From a bacterium (GTDB lineage Bacteria > ARS69), in NCBI GenBank assembly GCA_025774865.1, contig JALGZO010000534.1, positions 1 to 7,181 on the forward strand: a stretch of 7,181 nt of DNA, written 5' to 3'. Of this stretch, positions 1 through 6,345 are shown one piece after another. The number at the start of each line of letters is the position of its first letter. Position 1 is the first letter of the stretch. The notes beneath the pieces were generated by a model that ran no database searches, had not been told where the DNA came from, and saw nothing but the letters and a program-made list of their open reading frames with translations. A program made the translations under genes and the position numbers.

Positions 1-187
1 CTTGATGGACATTCACATCGAGGTCGAGGGAGAAATGTCAGTCTGGCAGGGTCATGAGATCGCCCACCGCGTCAAGGACGGGATCATCGAAGCCCGGCTC
101 GGCGTCGTCGACGTGGTGGTCCATGTCGAGCCGAGTCCTCGTCAGGGAGCCGCGCGGCAGACCGCGCCGCCGGACTCTCCGGCTTGA
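1..187 (+). CDS. Cation diffusion facilitator (CDF) transporter, C-terminal end (partial)
   Basis: This is the 3' end of a gene that begins before the window; 61 codons are visible in the frame starting at base 2, ending in TGA at 185-187. The visible part matches the cytoplasmic C-terminal dimerisation domain of CDF metal/proton antiporters: 'DIHIEVEG', then 'GHEIAHRVKDGI', then 'VVDVVVHVEP'. In this family, which exports Zn2+, Fe2+, Co2+ or similar ions, the domain has a small ferredoxin-like fold that binds regulatory metal. The visible His18 (GHEIAH), His41 and Glu43 (HVE) lie where YiiP-type proteins carry metal ligands (His, His, Asp), so metal sensing is plausible. The membrane domain is outside the window, so the transported ion cannot be judged. 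The last 17 residues are a Pro/Arg/Gln-rich tail without recognisable structure. The gene converges on the CapA-family gene, with 17 bp between the two stop codons. Family assignment is fairly sure; substrate is unknown. Confidence 0.85.
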   Translation, partial: LMDIHIEVEGEMSVWQGHEIAHRVKDGIIEARLGVVDVVVHVEPSPRQGAARQTAPPDSPA

Positions 188-204
188 CTACGGGCGCATC
201 CACC

Positions 205-1452
205 TCAGCTCCAGGTCAGGATCAGGGCGCGCTCACCCTCACGCTCCGCTCGCGTGCCGAGACGACGCCCCTCGCGGGTGAAGAGATCACGCAGCCAGCC
301 GACGTCCTCCTCCGATGGCCGCTTGAGGCGGAAGTTTCGGATCTGCATCGGGATCATCTCGAGGCGAAGCAGCCGGCCACTCGATCGATCGATCGTAGGG
401 AAGTACATCAAGGTCAGGTCGTCCCGGTACTGCTCGTACCCTCCGATACCCTCGTAGTCGTTGAGGAAATCCCCGCAGCCGTACAGGACCGCCTTGCCGT
501 GATGGACCTCGATCCCTTGGGGGTGGTGCGACGAGTGACCGTGGACGACGTCGACGGCAGCCCGATCGACGAGTCCGCGCGCGAAGTTCCGGTGTTCGCG
601 CGGAATGCGATAGCCCCAGTTTCCACCCCAATGGATGGAGGCGACGACGACGTCGCCCGGGCGCCTCCACGTTCGTACTCGTTCCGCGATGTGATCGACC
701 GTCCGGTTCGACAGATCCTCCAGCCGGTCAATGCCGGGCTCGTCGGCCGCCGCCGCCCACGACCGTGGGATCCCGCTCGTTTTCCACCCGAGACCGAAGA
801 CGAGCGCCCGCCCGCTGCCGTCGATCTCGAGGATGGCCGGGGCTTGCGCCTCCTCCAGGTCTCGACCGGCGCCCGCGGTCCTCAGGCCGGCCGCTCGGAG
901 CGTCTCCAGGGTCTCCACGAGCCCGGCCCTTCCCCAGTCCAGAACGTGGTTGTTGGCCAGGACGCAGCAGTCGATCCCGGCCGTGGTGAGGCATTCCACG
1001 TTCTCAGGATGCATGCGGTAGTTGATGCCCTTGGGCTCGGGGTCCGGGCTCTCGGTGACGCTCGTCTCCAGATTGATGATTCGCACCGCAGGCCGCACCC
1101 GGGTGAGCTCGGTCAGGGCGTCACCCCAGAGGTATGGGAACGACACGGGCTTCGCAATCGGGCCGTTCTTTCGTTCGGCGAGTTTGACGTAGTCGAGCGC
1201 CGAACGCACGTGACGCTCGTAGAGGCGCGGGGCACTGGGGTAGGGGAGAACCTGATCGATGCCGCGGCCGGTCATCACGTCGCCGCACATGAACAACGTG
1301 ATCTGATCCGAGTTGCCGCTCGTATCGGGGTCGGCCTCCGGAGCGGTGTCCGAGATCGCGCGCGTCGGGGTCGTCACCAAGCCGATGGCACCGAGGGCCG
1401 AGAGCCGGAGGAAGTCCCTGCGACCGACGGAGTGAACACACTCACGGCCCAT
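205..1452 (-). CDS. CapA-family protein (PGA_cap, metallophosphatase-like fold), Tat-exported
   Basis: The product is 415 residues from the ATG at 1452. CapA proteins have a calcineurin-like metallophosphatase fold and are known from poly-gamma-glutamate capsule synthesis, but most homologues have no proven function. Family motifs appear in order: 'GDVMTGRGID' (about 57-66), 'NLETSVTES' (about 127), 'LANNHVLDWG' (about 164-173), 'IHWGGNWGY' (about 270), 'HGHSSHHPQGIE' (about 303) and 'YGCGDFLNDYEGI' (about 324-336). The Asp, Glu, Asn-His and His residues expected to bind metal are all present. The N terminus has a twin-arginine signal, 'GRRDFLRLSALG' (10-21), with a hydrophobic stretch and probable cleavage near Ala32, so the protein should be exported folded. 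A GTG at 1464 in frame is an alternative start, but it lies inside a strong ribosome binding site for the ATG. The gene follows the SLC12-like permease by 20 bp and is probably co-transcribed with it. No capB/capC partners are visible, so a capsule role is not supported here. Confidence 0.93.
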   Translation of the reverse strand: MGRECVHSVGRRDFLRLSALGAIGLVTTPTRAISDTAPEADPDTSGNSDQITLFMCGDVMTGRGIDQVLPYPSAPRLYERHVRSALDYVKLAERKNGPIAKPVSFPYLWGDALTELTRVRPAVRIINLETSVTESPDPEPKGINYRMHPENVECLTTAGIDCCVLANNHVLDWGRAGLVETLETLRAAGLRTAGAGRDLEEAQAPAILEIDGSGRALVFGLGWKTSGIPRSWAAAADEPGIDRLEDLSNRTVDHIAERVRTWRRPGDVVVASIHWGGNWGYRIPREHRNFARGLVDRAAVDVVHGHSSHHPQGIEVHHGKAVLYGCGDFLNDYEGIGGYEQYRDDLTLMYFPTIDRSSGRLLRLEMIPMQIRNFRLKRPSEEDVGWLRDLFTREGRRLGTRAEREGERALILTWS

Positions 1453-1460
1453 GCGAGTCG

Positions 1461-1467
1461 TCACCTC
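1461..1467 (-). promoter_or_regulatory. Ribosome binding site that decides the CapA-family start
   Basis: On the minus strand this reads GAGGTGA, a near-complete match to the anti-Shine-Dalgarno sequence, 8 nt before the ATG at 1450-1452. The upstream GTG (1462-1464) is part of this motif and so is unlikely to be the true start. The site lies in the 20-bp gap between the permease stop codon and the CapA-family gene, as expected for separate initiation within an operon. Confidence 0.75.
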
Positions 1468-1472
1468 GGCGA

Positions 1473-3722
1473 TCAGCCGACGGGCGCCGGATCCCGAGGC
1501 ACGGGGATCGCCGGCGCCGAGTCGGCGCTTTCCACGAGTGATCCCACGAAGAGACTCGAGTTCTTCACGTAGAAGACCGTGCGAAACGAACCGCCGAGGT
1601 CGGCGAGCCGGTCGGCGTATTCGGAGAGCGCACCGGGGTCCGGCACGTCGAGGCCCAGGAAGACCACGTCCGCGTCGGAGCTGACGTCGCGGATGATGTC
1701 GCTCACCCTGCGGTCGCTCGGGCGCAGCATGACCTTCGGCTCCGCCGTGATCCGAATCTCCGTGAGAAGCTCACGCAAGTGGCGCTCTGTCTCCGCCTTC
1801 ATCAGCTCGTTCGACGCGAGGCTCATGATCTGGACGCGGGCGTCGCTCCAATCCCGATTGCGCGTCAGCAGATGCGCGAGCAACAGCATGAGATCCCCGT
1901 TCCGCTGGAGCCCTCCCCACCAGACGTGAATCTCGCGCTTCTCTCCCGCGCGCGGGACGAGTCCGGGCTGGACGCGCCCGATCACGACCGATTTCTTGAG
2001 GTGCTCCAACCGTCGTACGACGTGCAGAAACTCGACGAGCCGGTTCTTGTCTCCGGGCCACCCCAGGAGGACCGTGTTGCTGTCGAGGCCCGCGAGGCCG
2101 TTCGCCTGCGAGACGTCGGTGATTCCCGCGACGACGTCGCGCACCACGTCCGCCTCGCCAAATGCGACGAGCCGCTCCCGAGCGAGGCATCGACGAATGC
2201 GCTGCTCGCGTTCGGTCCGCCGGAAGGACTCCGTCAGGAGGTCTCCCACCACGAGCTCGCAGATCGTCACGATGCCCCGCCCCTGGCTGAGCCACGTCCC
2301 GAATCGAATCAGGTCGAGCCGTCTCTCCACATCGTCCACGAAGACGAGGACGTGCGGGCGCCAGTTCCGCGCGCTCACCGGGCGAGCGGCGAGGCGCTCG
2401 AGGCACCATCGGATCAGGGACTCGTAGACGCCGCGACGCACGTCGCCCCAGTTTGTTCGTTGTTCGCGCCGAGTCAAGAGGACGAACAGGCCCATCTCCA
2501 CGGCGGCGGCCAGGATGGCGACGAGGGGGTTGATCAAGAGCATGACGGCGAGACAGCCGAGGGCGCCCATGAGACTGACGGGCCAGGGCATCCGGAGCCG
2601 GGGGCGCCAGGAGGCGTCGCCGGAGAGACCCTCGAGGGCCGCGACGAGATTCACCATGCCGTACACGGTGAGAAAGACCATCGCGACGACGGGGGCCACG
2701 GCGTTCAGATCGCCGAGAGCCACGGCGGCGAGCGCGATGCCGATCGTGAGCGCGTGCGCGAAGAGTGGCTCCCCGGCAGGGCCGATCGGGCGCGCGAGAA
2801 CCGCCGGCGCGAGCCGGTCGCCCGCGAGCGCCTGGATCGTCCGCGGAGCGCCGAGGGCGGAGCCGATCGCAGAGGAGAAGATCGCCCCCCAGAGCCCCGG
2901 TAGCACGAGCAATGCTCCGAGAGGGGCGATTCTCGTCCAGATCAGCGGGTCGGCGGCGAGCGCCTCGGGGCTCGCGCTTCCGGCGAGTAAGAAGGGCACC
3001 GAGACGTAGACGACGAAGCCGGCGGCGACGGCGGCCAGCGAGCCGCGCGGGATCGCGCGGACGGGATCGCGAAGGTCGCCGGAGAGGCCGAGACCCGCCA
3101 TGATGCCGGTGACGGCCGGGAAGAACACGGCGAAGACGAGCCAGAACGAGGGAGCCTCGGCGCCGCCGACGGCGACGTCGCCCGCCACCCCGCCTCGCGA
3201 GGCGCCCCCGGCGAGGGCCGCGAGGGAAACCGCGATCAACAGCATCACGGGAACCTGGGCGCGAAGAGCGACCTTGGCTCCTCGGAACGCGAGAGCGCCG
3301 ACCGCCCCGACGATCAGGAACGCGAATAGCTGCACCGGGGCGCCCCGCCAGACGAAGCGCAACGACTCCGCGAGTCCGAAGGCGTAGAGCGTCACCGCGA
3401 GCGCCTGGGAGAGGAAGAGCGGAAGCCCGATCGCGCCTCCGAGCTCCAGACCCAGGCCCCGGGAGATGATGTAGTAGGCGCCGCCGGCCCGCACGCGGAC
3501 GTTCGTCGCGATGGCGGAAAACGACAGGGTCGTGATCAGTGTGATCGCGTGGGCCAGAACGACGATCAAGAGGGTCCGCGCGAGCCCCACCTGCCCGACG
3601 ACCCAGCCCACCCGAAGGTAGAGAATCACGCCGAGGATCGTCAGGATCGTGGGCGTGAACACCCCCAGGAAGGTCCCGAGCCTTCCGTCGTCCGGCCTTC
3701 GCTTTCGCCATGGGATCCGCAT
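1473..3722 (-). CDS. SLC12-like (cation-chloride cotransporter type) APC-superfamily permease
   Basis: The product is 749 residues from the ATG at 3722. It opens with the SLC12 hallmark 'GTFLGVFTPTILTILG' (16-31) and continues 'LYLRVGWVVGQVGL', then 'RAGGAYYIISRGLG', the gating-helix region typical of the APC fold. About 12 hydrophobic segments occupy residues 17-415. The rest (about 416-749) is a soluble cytoplasmic domain like that of SLC12 proteins, including 'IHVWWGGLQRNGDLMLLLAHLL' in the position of the conserved 'DVWW..GGL.LLL' motif (around 598-620) and 'DADVVFLGLDVPDPG' near the end. Eukaryotic relatives couple Na+/K+ to Cl-; prokaryotic relatives are often annotated only as amino acid permeases, so the substrate is uncertain. 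An in-frame ATG 21 codons upstream (3785) exists, but the extension is Gly/Ala/Pro-rich and has no family similarity, while the 3722 start has GAGGA 4 nt upstream and puts the conserved region at residue 16. First gene of an operon with the CapA-family gene. Confidence 0.92.
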   Translation of the reverse strand: MRIPWRKRRPDDGRLGTFLGVFTPTILTILGVILYLRVGWVVGQVGLARTLLIVVLAHAITLITTLSFSAIATNVRVRAGGAYYIISRGLGLELGGAIGLPLFLSQALAVTLYAFGLAESLRFVWRGAPVQLFAFLIVGAVGALAFRGAKVALRAQVPVMLLIAVSLAALAGGASRGGVAGDVAVGGAEAPSFWLVFAVFFPAVTGIMAGLGLSGDLRDPVRAIPRGSLAAVAAGFVVYVSVPFLLAGSASPEALAADPLIWTRIAPLGALLVLPGLWGAIFSSAIGSALGAPRTIQALAGDRLAPAVLARPIGPAGEPLFAHALTIGIALAAVALGDLNAVAPVVAMVFLTVYGMVNLVAALEGLSGDASWRPRLRMPWPVSLMGALGCLAVMLLINPLVAILAAAVEMGLFVLLTRREQRTNWGDVRRGVYESLIRWCLERLAARPVSARNWRPHVLVFVDDVERRLDLIRFGTWLSQGRGIVTICELVVGDLLTESFRRTEREQRIRRCLARERLVAFGEADVVRDVVAGITDVSQANGLAGLDSNTVLLGWPGDKNRLVEFLHVVRRLEHLKKSVVIGRVQPGLVPRAGEKREIHVWWGGLQRNGDLMLLLAHLLTRNRDWSDARVQIMSLASNELMKAETERHLRELLTEIRITAEPKVMLRPSDRRVSDIIRDVSSDADVVFLGLDVPDPGALSEYADRLADLGGSFRTVFYVKNSSLFVGSLVESADSAPAIPVPRDPAPVG

Positions 3723-3960
3723 GACATCCTCGGCGGTTGAGGCGGCGCAGCCCCGGGATACCCCGGCCCCCGGGGCGCCGTCCACCCCTCGTGAGGGAGG
3801 CGCCGCTCGAATTCACCTGAAACGGAAACGGCAACTCGGCCTGAGACCTTTAGTTGGGAGGATCTGGAAGCGAGGGGCCGGAAGAGCCCGGCTGCGGGAT
3901 CCACCACCGGCGGCCGCTGGATCGGGTACCATCGGGCCCACCCTTTCTGGGGAGGGTCCC
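3723..3960. promoter_or_regulatory. Divergent intergenic region between the permease operon and the secreted protease-like gene
   Basis: This 238-bp spacer must hold the promoters for both directions. Minus side: GAGGA (3727-3731) precedes the permease ATG, and an inverted repeat, GCCCCGG at 3750-3756 and CCGGGGC at 3770-3776, could form a stem of 7 bp with a 13-nt loop in its leader. Plus side: TACCAT at 3927-3932 fits a TANNAT-type -10 box 28 nt before the ATG at 3961, and GGAGG at 3951-3955 is a good ribosome binding site. No convincing -35 box was found for either direction. The openings of two long overlapping frames run into this region but have no family similarity there. Confidence 0.5.
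3951..3955 (+). promoter_or_regulatory. Ribosome binding site that decides the start of the caspase-like gene
   Basis: GGAGG lies 5 nt before the ATG at 3961. It supports this start over the much longer open frame reaching back to 3649, because a signal peptide follows directly. The motif overlaps the right arm of a small inverted repeat (ACCCT 3940-3944, AGGGT 3953-3957), so it could be partly hidden in a 5-bp hairpin; that stem is weak and may be chance. Confidence 0.7.
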
Positions 3961-6270
3961 ATGAACAGCTTCGCTCCGAGGACGGCCGTCGTCGCCCCGC
4001 TGCTCGGGATGCTCATCCTGGCTCCCGCTCCCGCGTCGGGCGTGCCGGTCAGCCGAGACGACGCGATCGCCACCGTCACGACCACGATCATCGATCCGCA
4101 CCCGCTCAAGGACATTCTCTACGGCTACGCGTTCCAGGATCCCGTGCCGCCCGGCACGGGGATCGGACAGCTCTCGTTCGACTCCTTCGATTCGCTGGGG
4201 ACGGCGGCGGATTCGTCGTGGTTCTTCTGGCTGGACTTCGCTCCGCTGGCGAGCTACGCGCACCCGACGAGGATGGTGCTGGTGAACGCCGAGACCGGCG
4301 CGATCGACCTGGACGTCGACACGATGTGGTGGCCGCTCATCGACGGGACCACGCAGTACTACCACACCCCGGATCGCTTCCTGAGCCCCGACATCTTCGT
4401 GAGCTCGGGGATCGCGGACACGAGACGGATCCGTCAGGAGGCGGTCGCGCCGGGAGAGCCGGTCCCGACGCCCGAGCGCACCGACGGAGTGTGGGGAGTG
4501 ATCGTGTCGCCCTTTGCGGCGACCGAGCCGGCTCGTGCTTTCGACGTAAACCGGATGAAGACCGCGTTCATGAGTATGGGCGTCGACAACCCCGTCGTGA
4601 TCGCGGGCAAGACCCGCGCGGAGACCGAGGCGGCGCTCCAGGCCCTGCCGGACGACTGCTCGAAGCTCTACGTGTACTGGACCGGTCACGGCTGGCACGA
4701 CCAGCTGTGGTTCCCCACGCCGCAGGGCGGCAGTTCAGGCAATCTGGGCGCGACGAAGTTCGCGTGCGACCTCGCGGCGAACAAGGCCGACGAATACTGC
4801 GTGATCCTCGACACGTGCGGGAGCGGCACCTTTCTCGACGATTTCGCCGACAAGGGTCTCACCGGCTTCCACGTGACCGCGGCCGAAAGCGGCTTTGCCT
4901 GGGCGACCTCGACCGGCCAGCTGTTCACGTTCTTCCTGGATCAGTGCTGGACCCAGGGCTTCACCGGGATCGAGGCCCTGATCTGGGCCGAGGACGGTCT
5001 CGACGCCTGGTGGGACTCGGTCGCCACGGCTGACCCCACGAAGTGGGGTCCGACGAACGCGGACTCCACGAACCACGACCCGACCGGCGGCTACGTCGGA
5101 AAGCTCTCGGGCCCGGGAGGAACCGGCTCCAACGGAACGACGTTCACGATGGCCCCGGGGTGCTCCACCGTCTGCATCGACATCCGTCCCACCCCGCCCG
5201 TGCCGCCCAACCCCTGCGGCAACTTCACCCTCTTCTGCGATGCGGGCGGCGGCTGGCAGAAGGTCGCCACGTACAACTGGACGGTGAACCAGAACGTCTA
5301 CTTCCGTAACACGGGGGTGCTCCCCGTCCGGTACAACATCTCCATGCACGCGAACCATCTGGGGGCCAACGCACTCATCACGTGGGAGGCGGGGACGCAA
5401 ACGCCCGAGACGCCGGTGGTCGTGAACAACTTCAACGCCTTCACGCTCGGCTGGGTGGACGGGTCGAGCGGCGAGTTCAATCCGGTTCTGGGGCAGGGAA
5501 CGAACGGATCGCACTTCGTGCCGTGGTTCGACGGCATCTTCCTCGACAACCTACCGGCTACGACCGGGCCGCAGTGGTTCAACGACGTGACGTACGACGT
5601 GCCGATCGAGATCGATTTCTCGCGACCCGAGCTCTACGTGTTCGGAGATCCGAACCAGGGATTCGAAGTGGATACGTCGCTTCTTTTCTTTTTCGAACAC
5701 GTGGTCGACCCCTTCACCGGGGTACCCGGCGGCAGTGCGTTCTTCGAGGCCACGGTGACGCAGCCCAGTCTCGGGACGATCGGCCCGTTCCTCGGCGAGT
5801 TCACGGATCCGGGGATGCGCAGTCACAACACGCCGAACCTGCCCGTGGTCTGGAACCTCGGGCGCATTTTCCCTCAGCTGGTGACCCTCACGGTCACGGT
5901 GATCGGGCCGATGGCGGTCCAGTGGGACGCGATCGTGATGTTGCCGGACGACGGGGTGGGAACGCCGGCGCCGCTGCCGTCCGGGCTCGCCCCGGCGACG
6001 CGGCTGTACGCCGCCGCGCCGAACCCGTTTCGCGGCCACACCCGCATCGACTTCGAAATCGACCGTCCGGCGCACGTGCGGCTGTCGGTCTTCGACGTGA
6101 CCGGGCGGGCGGTGAGCGTGCTGCTGGACGGGGTCTCCCCGGCCGGGCGCCGCTCCATCCCCTGGGACGGGCGTGACGGGCGCGGGAAGCGCGTGGCGGC
6201 CGGTGTCTACTACTACCGGCTGGAGGCCCCGGGGATCGGCGAGGCGAAGCAGGTGGTGCGGCTGCGGTAG
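3961..6270 (+). CDS. Secreted caspase-fold (clan CD) cysteine peptidase-like protein with C-terminal FlgD-like/T9SS-type sorting domain
   Basis: The product is 769 residues. Residues 1-27 form a signal peptide (hydrophobic core 9-21, likely cleavage after about Ala25-Gly27). Residues about 28-170 may be a propeptide, with 'AHPTRMVLVNAETGAIDLD' resembling propeptide-like segments where a residue pair precedes a Trp-rich strand; this is tentative. Residues about 175-385 look like a caspase/legumain/gingipain fold: 'LYVYWTGHGWHD' supplies the catalytic His243 at a strand end, and 'CVILDTCGSGTFLDDF' supplies Cys286, followed by 'HVTAAESGFAWAT' and 'GQLFTFFL' as in bacterial C14-like peptidases. 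A Cys-rich, Pro-rich linker (C401, C405, C419, C426) leads to a probably beta-rich domain (about 419-665) that I cannot assign. Residues about 681-769 are a FlgD-like Ig module with 'APNPFRGHTRIDFEI' and 'GVYYYRLEA', used in these phyla for type IX secretion or cell-surface attachment. Cleavage specificity and target are unknown. The next gene, 75 bp downstream, encodes a permease and gives no clue. Confidence 0.85.
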   Translation: MNSFAPRTAVVAPLLGMLILAPAPASGVPVSRDDAIATVTTTIIDPHPLKDILYGYAFQDPVPPGTGIGQLSFDSFDSLGTAADSSWFFWLDFAPLASYAHPTRMVLVNAETGAIDLDVDTMWWPLIDGTTQYYHTPDRFLSPDIFVSSGIADTRRIRQEAVAPGEPVPTPERTDGVWGVIVSPFAATEPARAFDVNRMKTAFMSMGVDNPVVIAGKTRAETEAALQALPDDCSKLYVYWTGHGWHDQLWFPTPQGGSSGNLGATKFACDLAANKADEYCVILDTCGSGTFLDDFADKGLTGFHVTAAESGFAWATSTGQLFTFFLDQCWTQGFTGIEALIWAEDGLDAWWDSVATADPTKWGPTNADSTNHDPTGGYVGKLSGPGGTGSNGTTFTMAPGCSTVCIDIRPTPPVPPNPCGNFTLFCDAGGGWQKVATYNWTVNQNVYFRNTGVLPVRYNISMHANHLGANALITWEAGTQTPETPVVVNNFNAFTLGWVDGSSGEFNPVLGQGTNGSHFVPWFDGIFLDNLPATTGPQWFNDVTYDVPIEIDFSRPELYVFGDPNQGFEVDTSLLFFFEHVVDPFTGVPGGSAFFEATVTQPSLGTIGPFLGEFTDPGMRSHNTPNLPVVWNLGRIFPQLVTLTVTVIGPMAVQWDAIVMLPDDGVGTPAPLPSGLAPATRLYAAAPNPFRGHTRIDFEIDRPAHVRLSVFDVTGRAVSVLLDGVSPAGRRSIPWDGRDGRGKRVAAGVYYYRLEAPGIGEAKQVVRLR

Positions 6271-6338
6271 GGCTGTACTAACATGGCCGCGGCGAGGCGA
6301 AGCAGGTGGTGCGGCTGCGGTAGGGCTGTACTAACATG
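6237..6338. repeat. Perfect 49-bp direct repeat pair (6237-6285 and 6290-6338)
   Basis: Two identical 49-bp copies are separated by 4 bp (GCCG), giving a period of 53 bp. Copy 1 contains the last 34 bases of the caspase-like gene, including its TAG stop (6268-6270), and 15 bases beyond it. Copy 2 lies wholly between the genes and repeats the coding tail out of frame, so it is non-coding with respect to that protein. Perfect identity suggests a recent tandem duplication or an assembly error. No inverted terminal repeats, transposase or target-site duplication accompany it, so it does not look like a mobile element. Confidence 0.97.
6332..6337 (+). promoter_or_regulatory. Possible -10 box for the SLC13-family gene
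   Basis: TAACAT fits a TANNAT -10 consensus and ends 8 bases before the ATG at 6346. A start of transcription at about 6344-6346 would give a leaderless or nearly leaderless mRNA, which would agree with the absence of a Shine-Dalgarno motif here. The same hexamer occurs in the other repeat copy at 6279-6284. No good -35 box was found, and read-through from the upstream gene is equally possible. Confidence 0.25.
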
Positions 6339-6345
6339 CCCCGCC

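Noticed and set aside
169-183. Small inverted repeat (GCCGG, 5-nt loop, CCGGC) at the end of the CDF gene as a terminator
   Set aside because: The stem is only 5 bp, lies within the coding sequence and has no T-run after it, so a terminator is not supported.
385-399. Short run of repeated ATCG units
   Set aside because: It lies inside the CapA-family coding sequence, keeps the reading frame, and is too short to mean anything beyond codon choice.
184-1572. A 462-codon open frame on the plus strand opposite the CapA-family gene
   Set aside because: Its translation has no family motifs and is rich in Arg, Val, Asp and Gly as expected of an antisense shadow in high-GC DNA, while the minus-strand frame carries an unbroken set of CapA motifs and a ribosome binding site.
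1779-2903. A 374-codon plus-strand frame opposite the SLC12-like gene
   Set aside because: It is charged and His/Glu/Arg-rich with no recognisable domain, and mirrors codon-position GC bias of the real gene.
1771-3834. A 687-codon minus-strand frame overlapping the SLC12-like gene
   Set aside because: The translation is extremely Arg/Gly/Pro-rich and low in complexity, and the other minus-strand frame encodes a clear multi-spanning permease over the same DNA.
3649-3960. 104-codon N-terminal extension of the caspase-like frame
   Set aside because: It overlaps the start of the divergent permease gene, would bury the signal peptide, and lacks the ribosome binding site that is present before 3961.
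3850-4698. 282-codon minus-strand frame opposite the caspase-like gene (also similar ones at 4735-5514 and 5551-6075)
   Set aside because: All are Arg/Val/Glu-rich antisense shadows without motifs; the plus-strand product has a signal peptide and catalytic motifs.
6283-6345. Upstream in-frame start for the SLC13-family protein
   Set aside because: The added 21 residues are Arg/Cys-rich, come from the duplicated segment, and lack similarity to the family, whose members normally begin near 'MEPDGWIAVAIL'.
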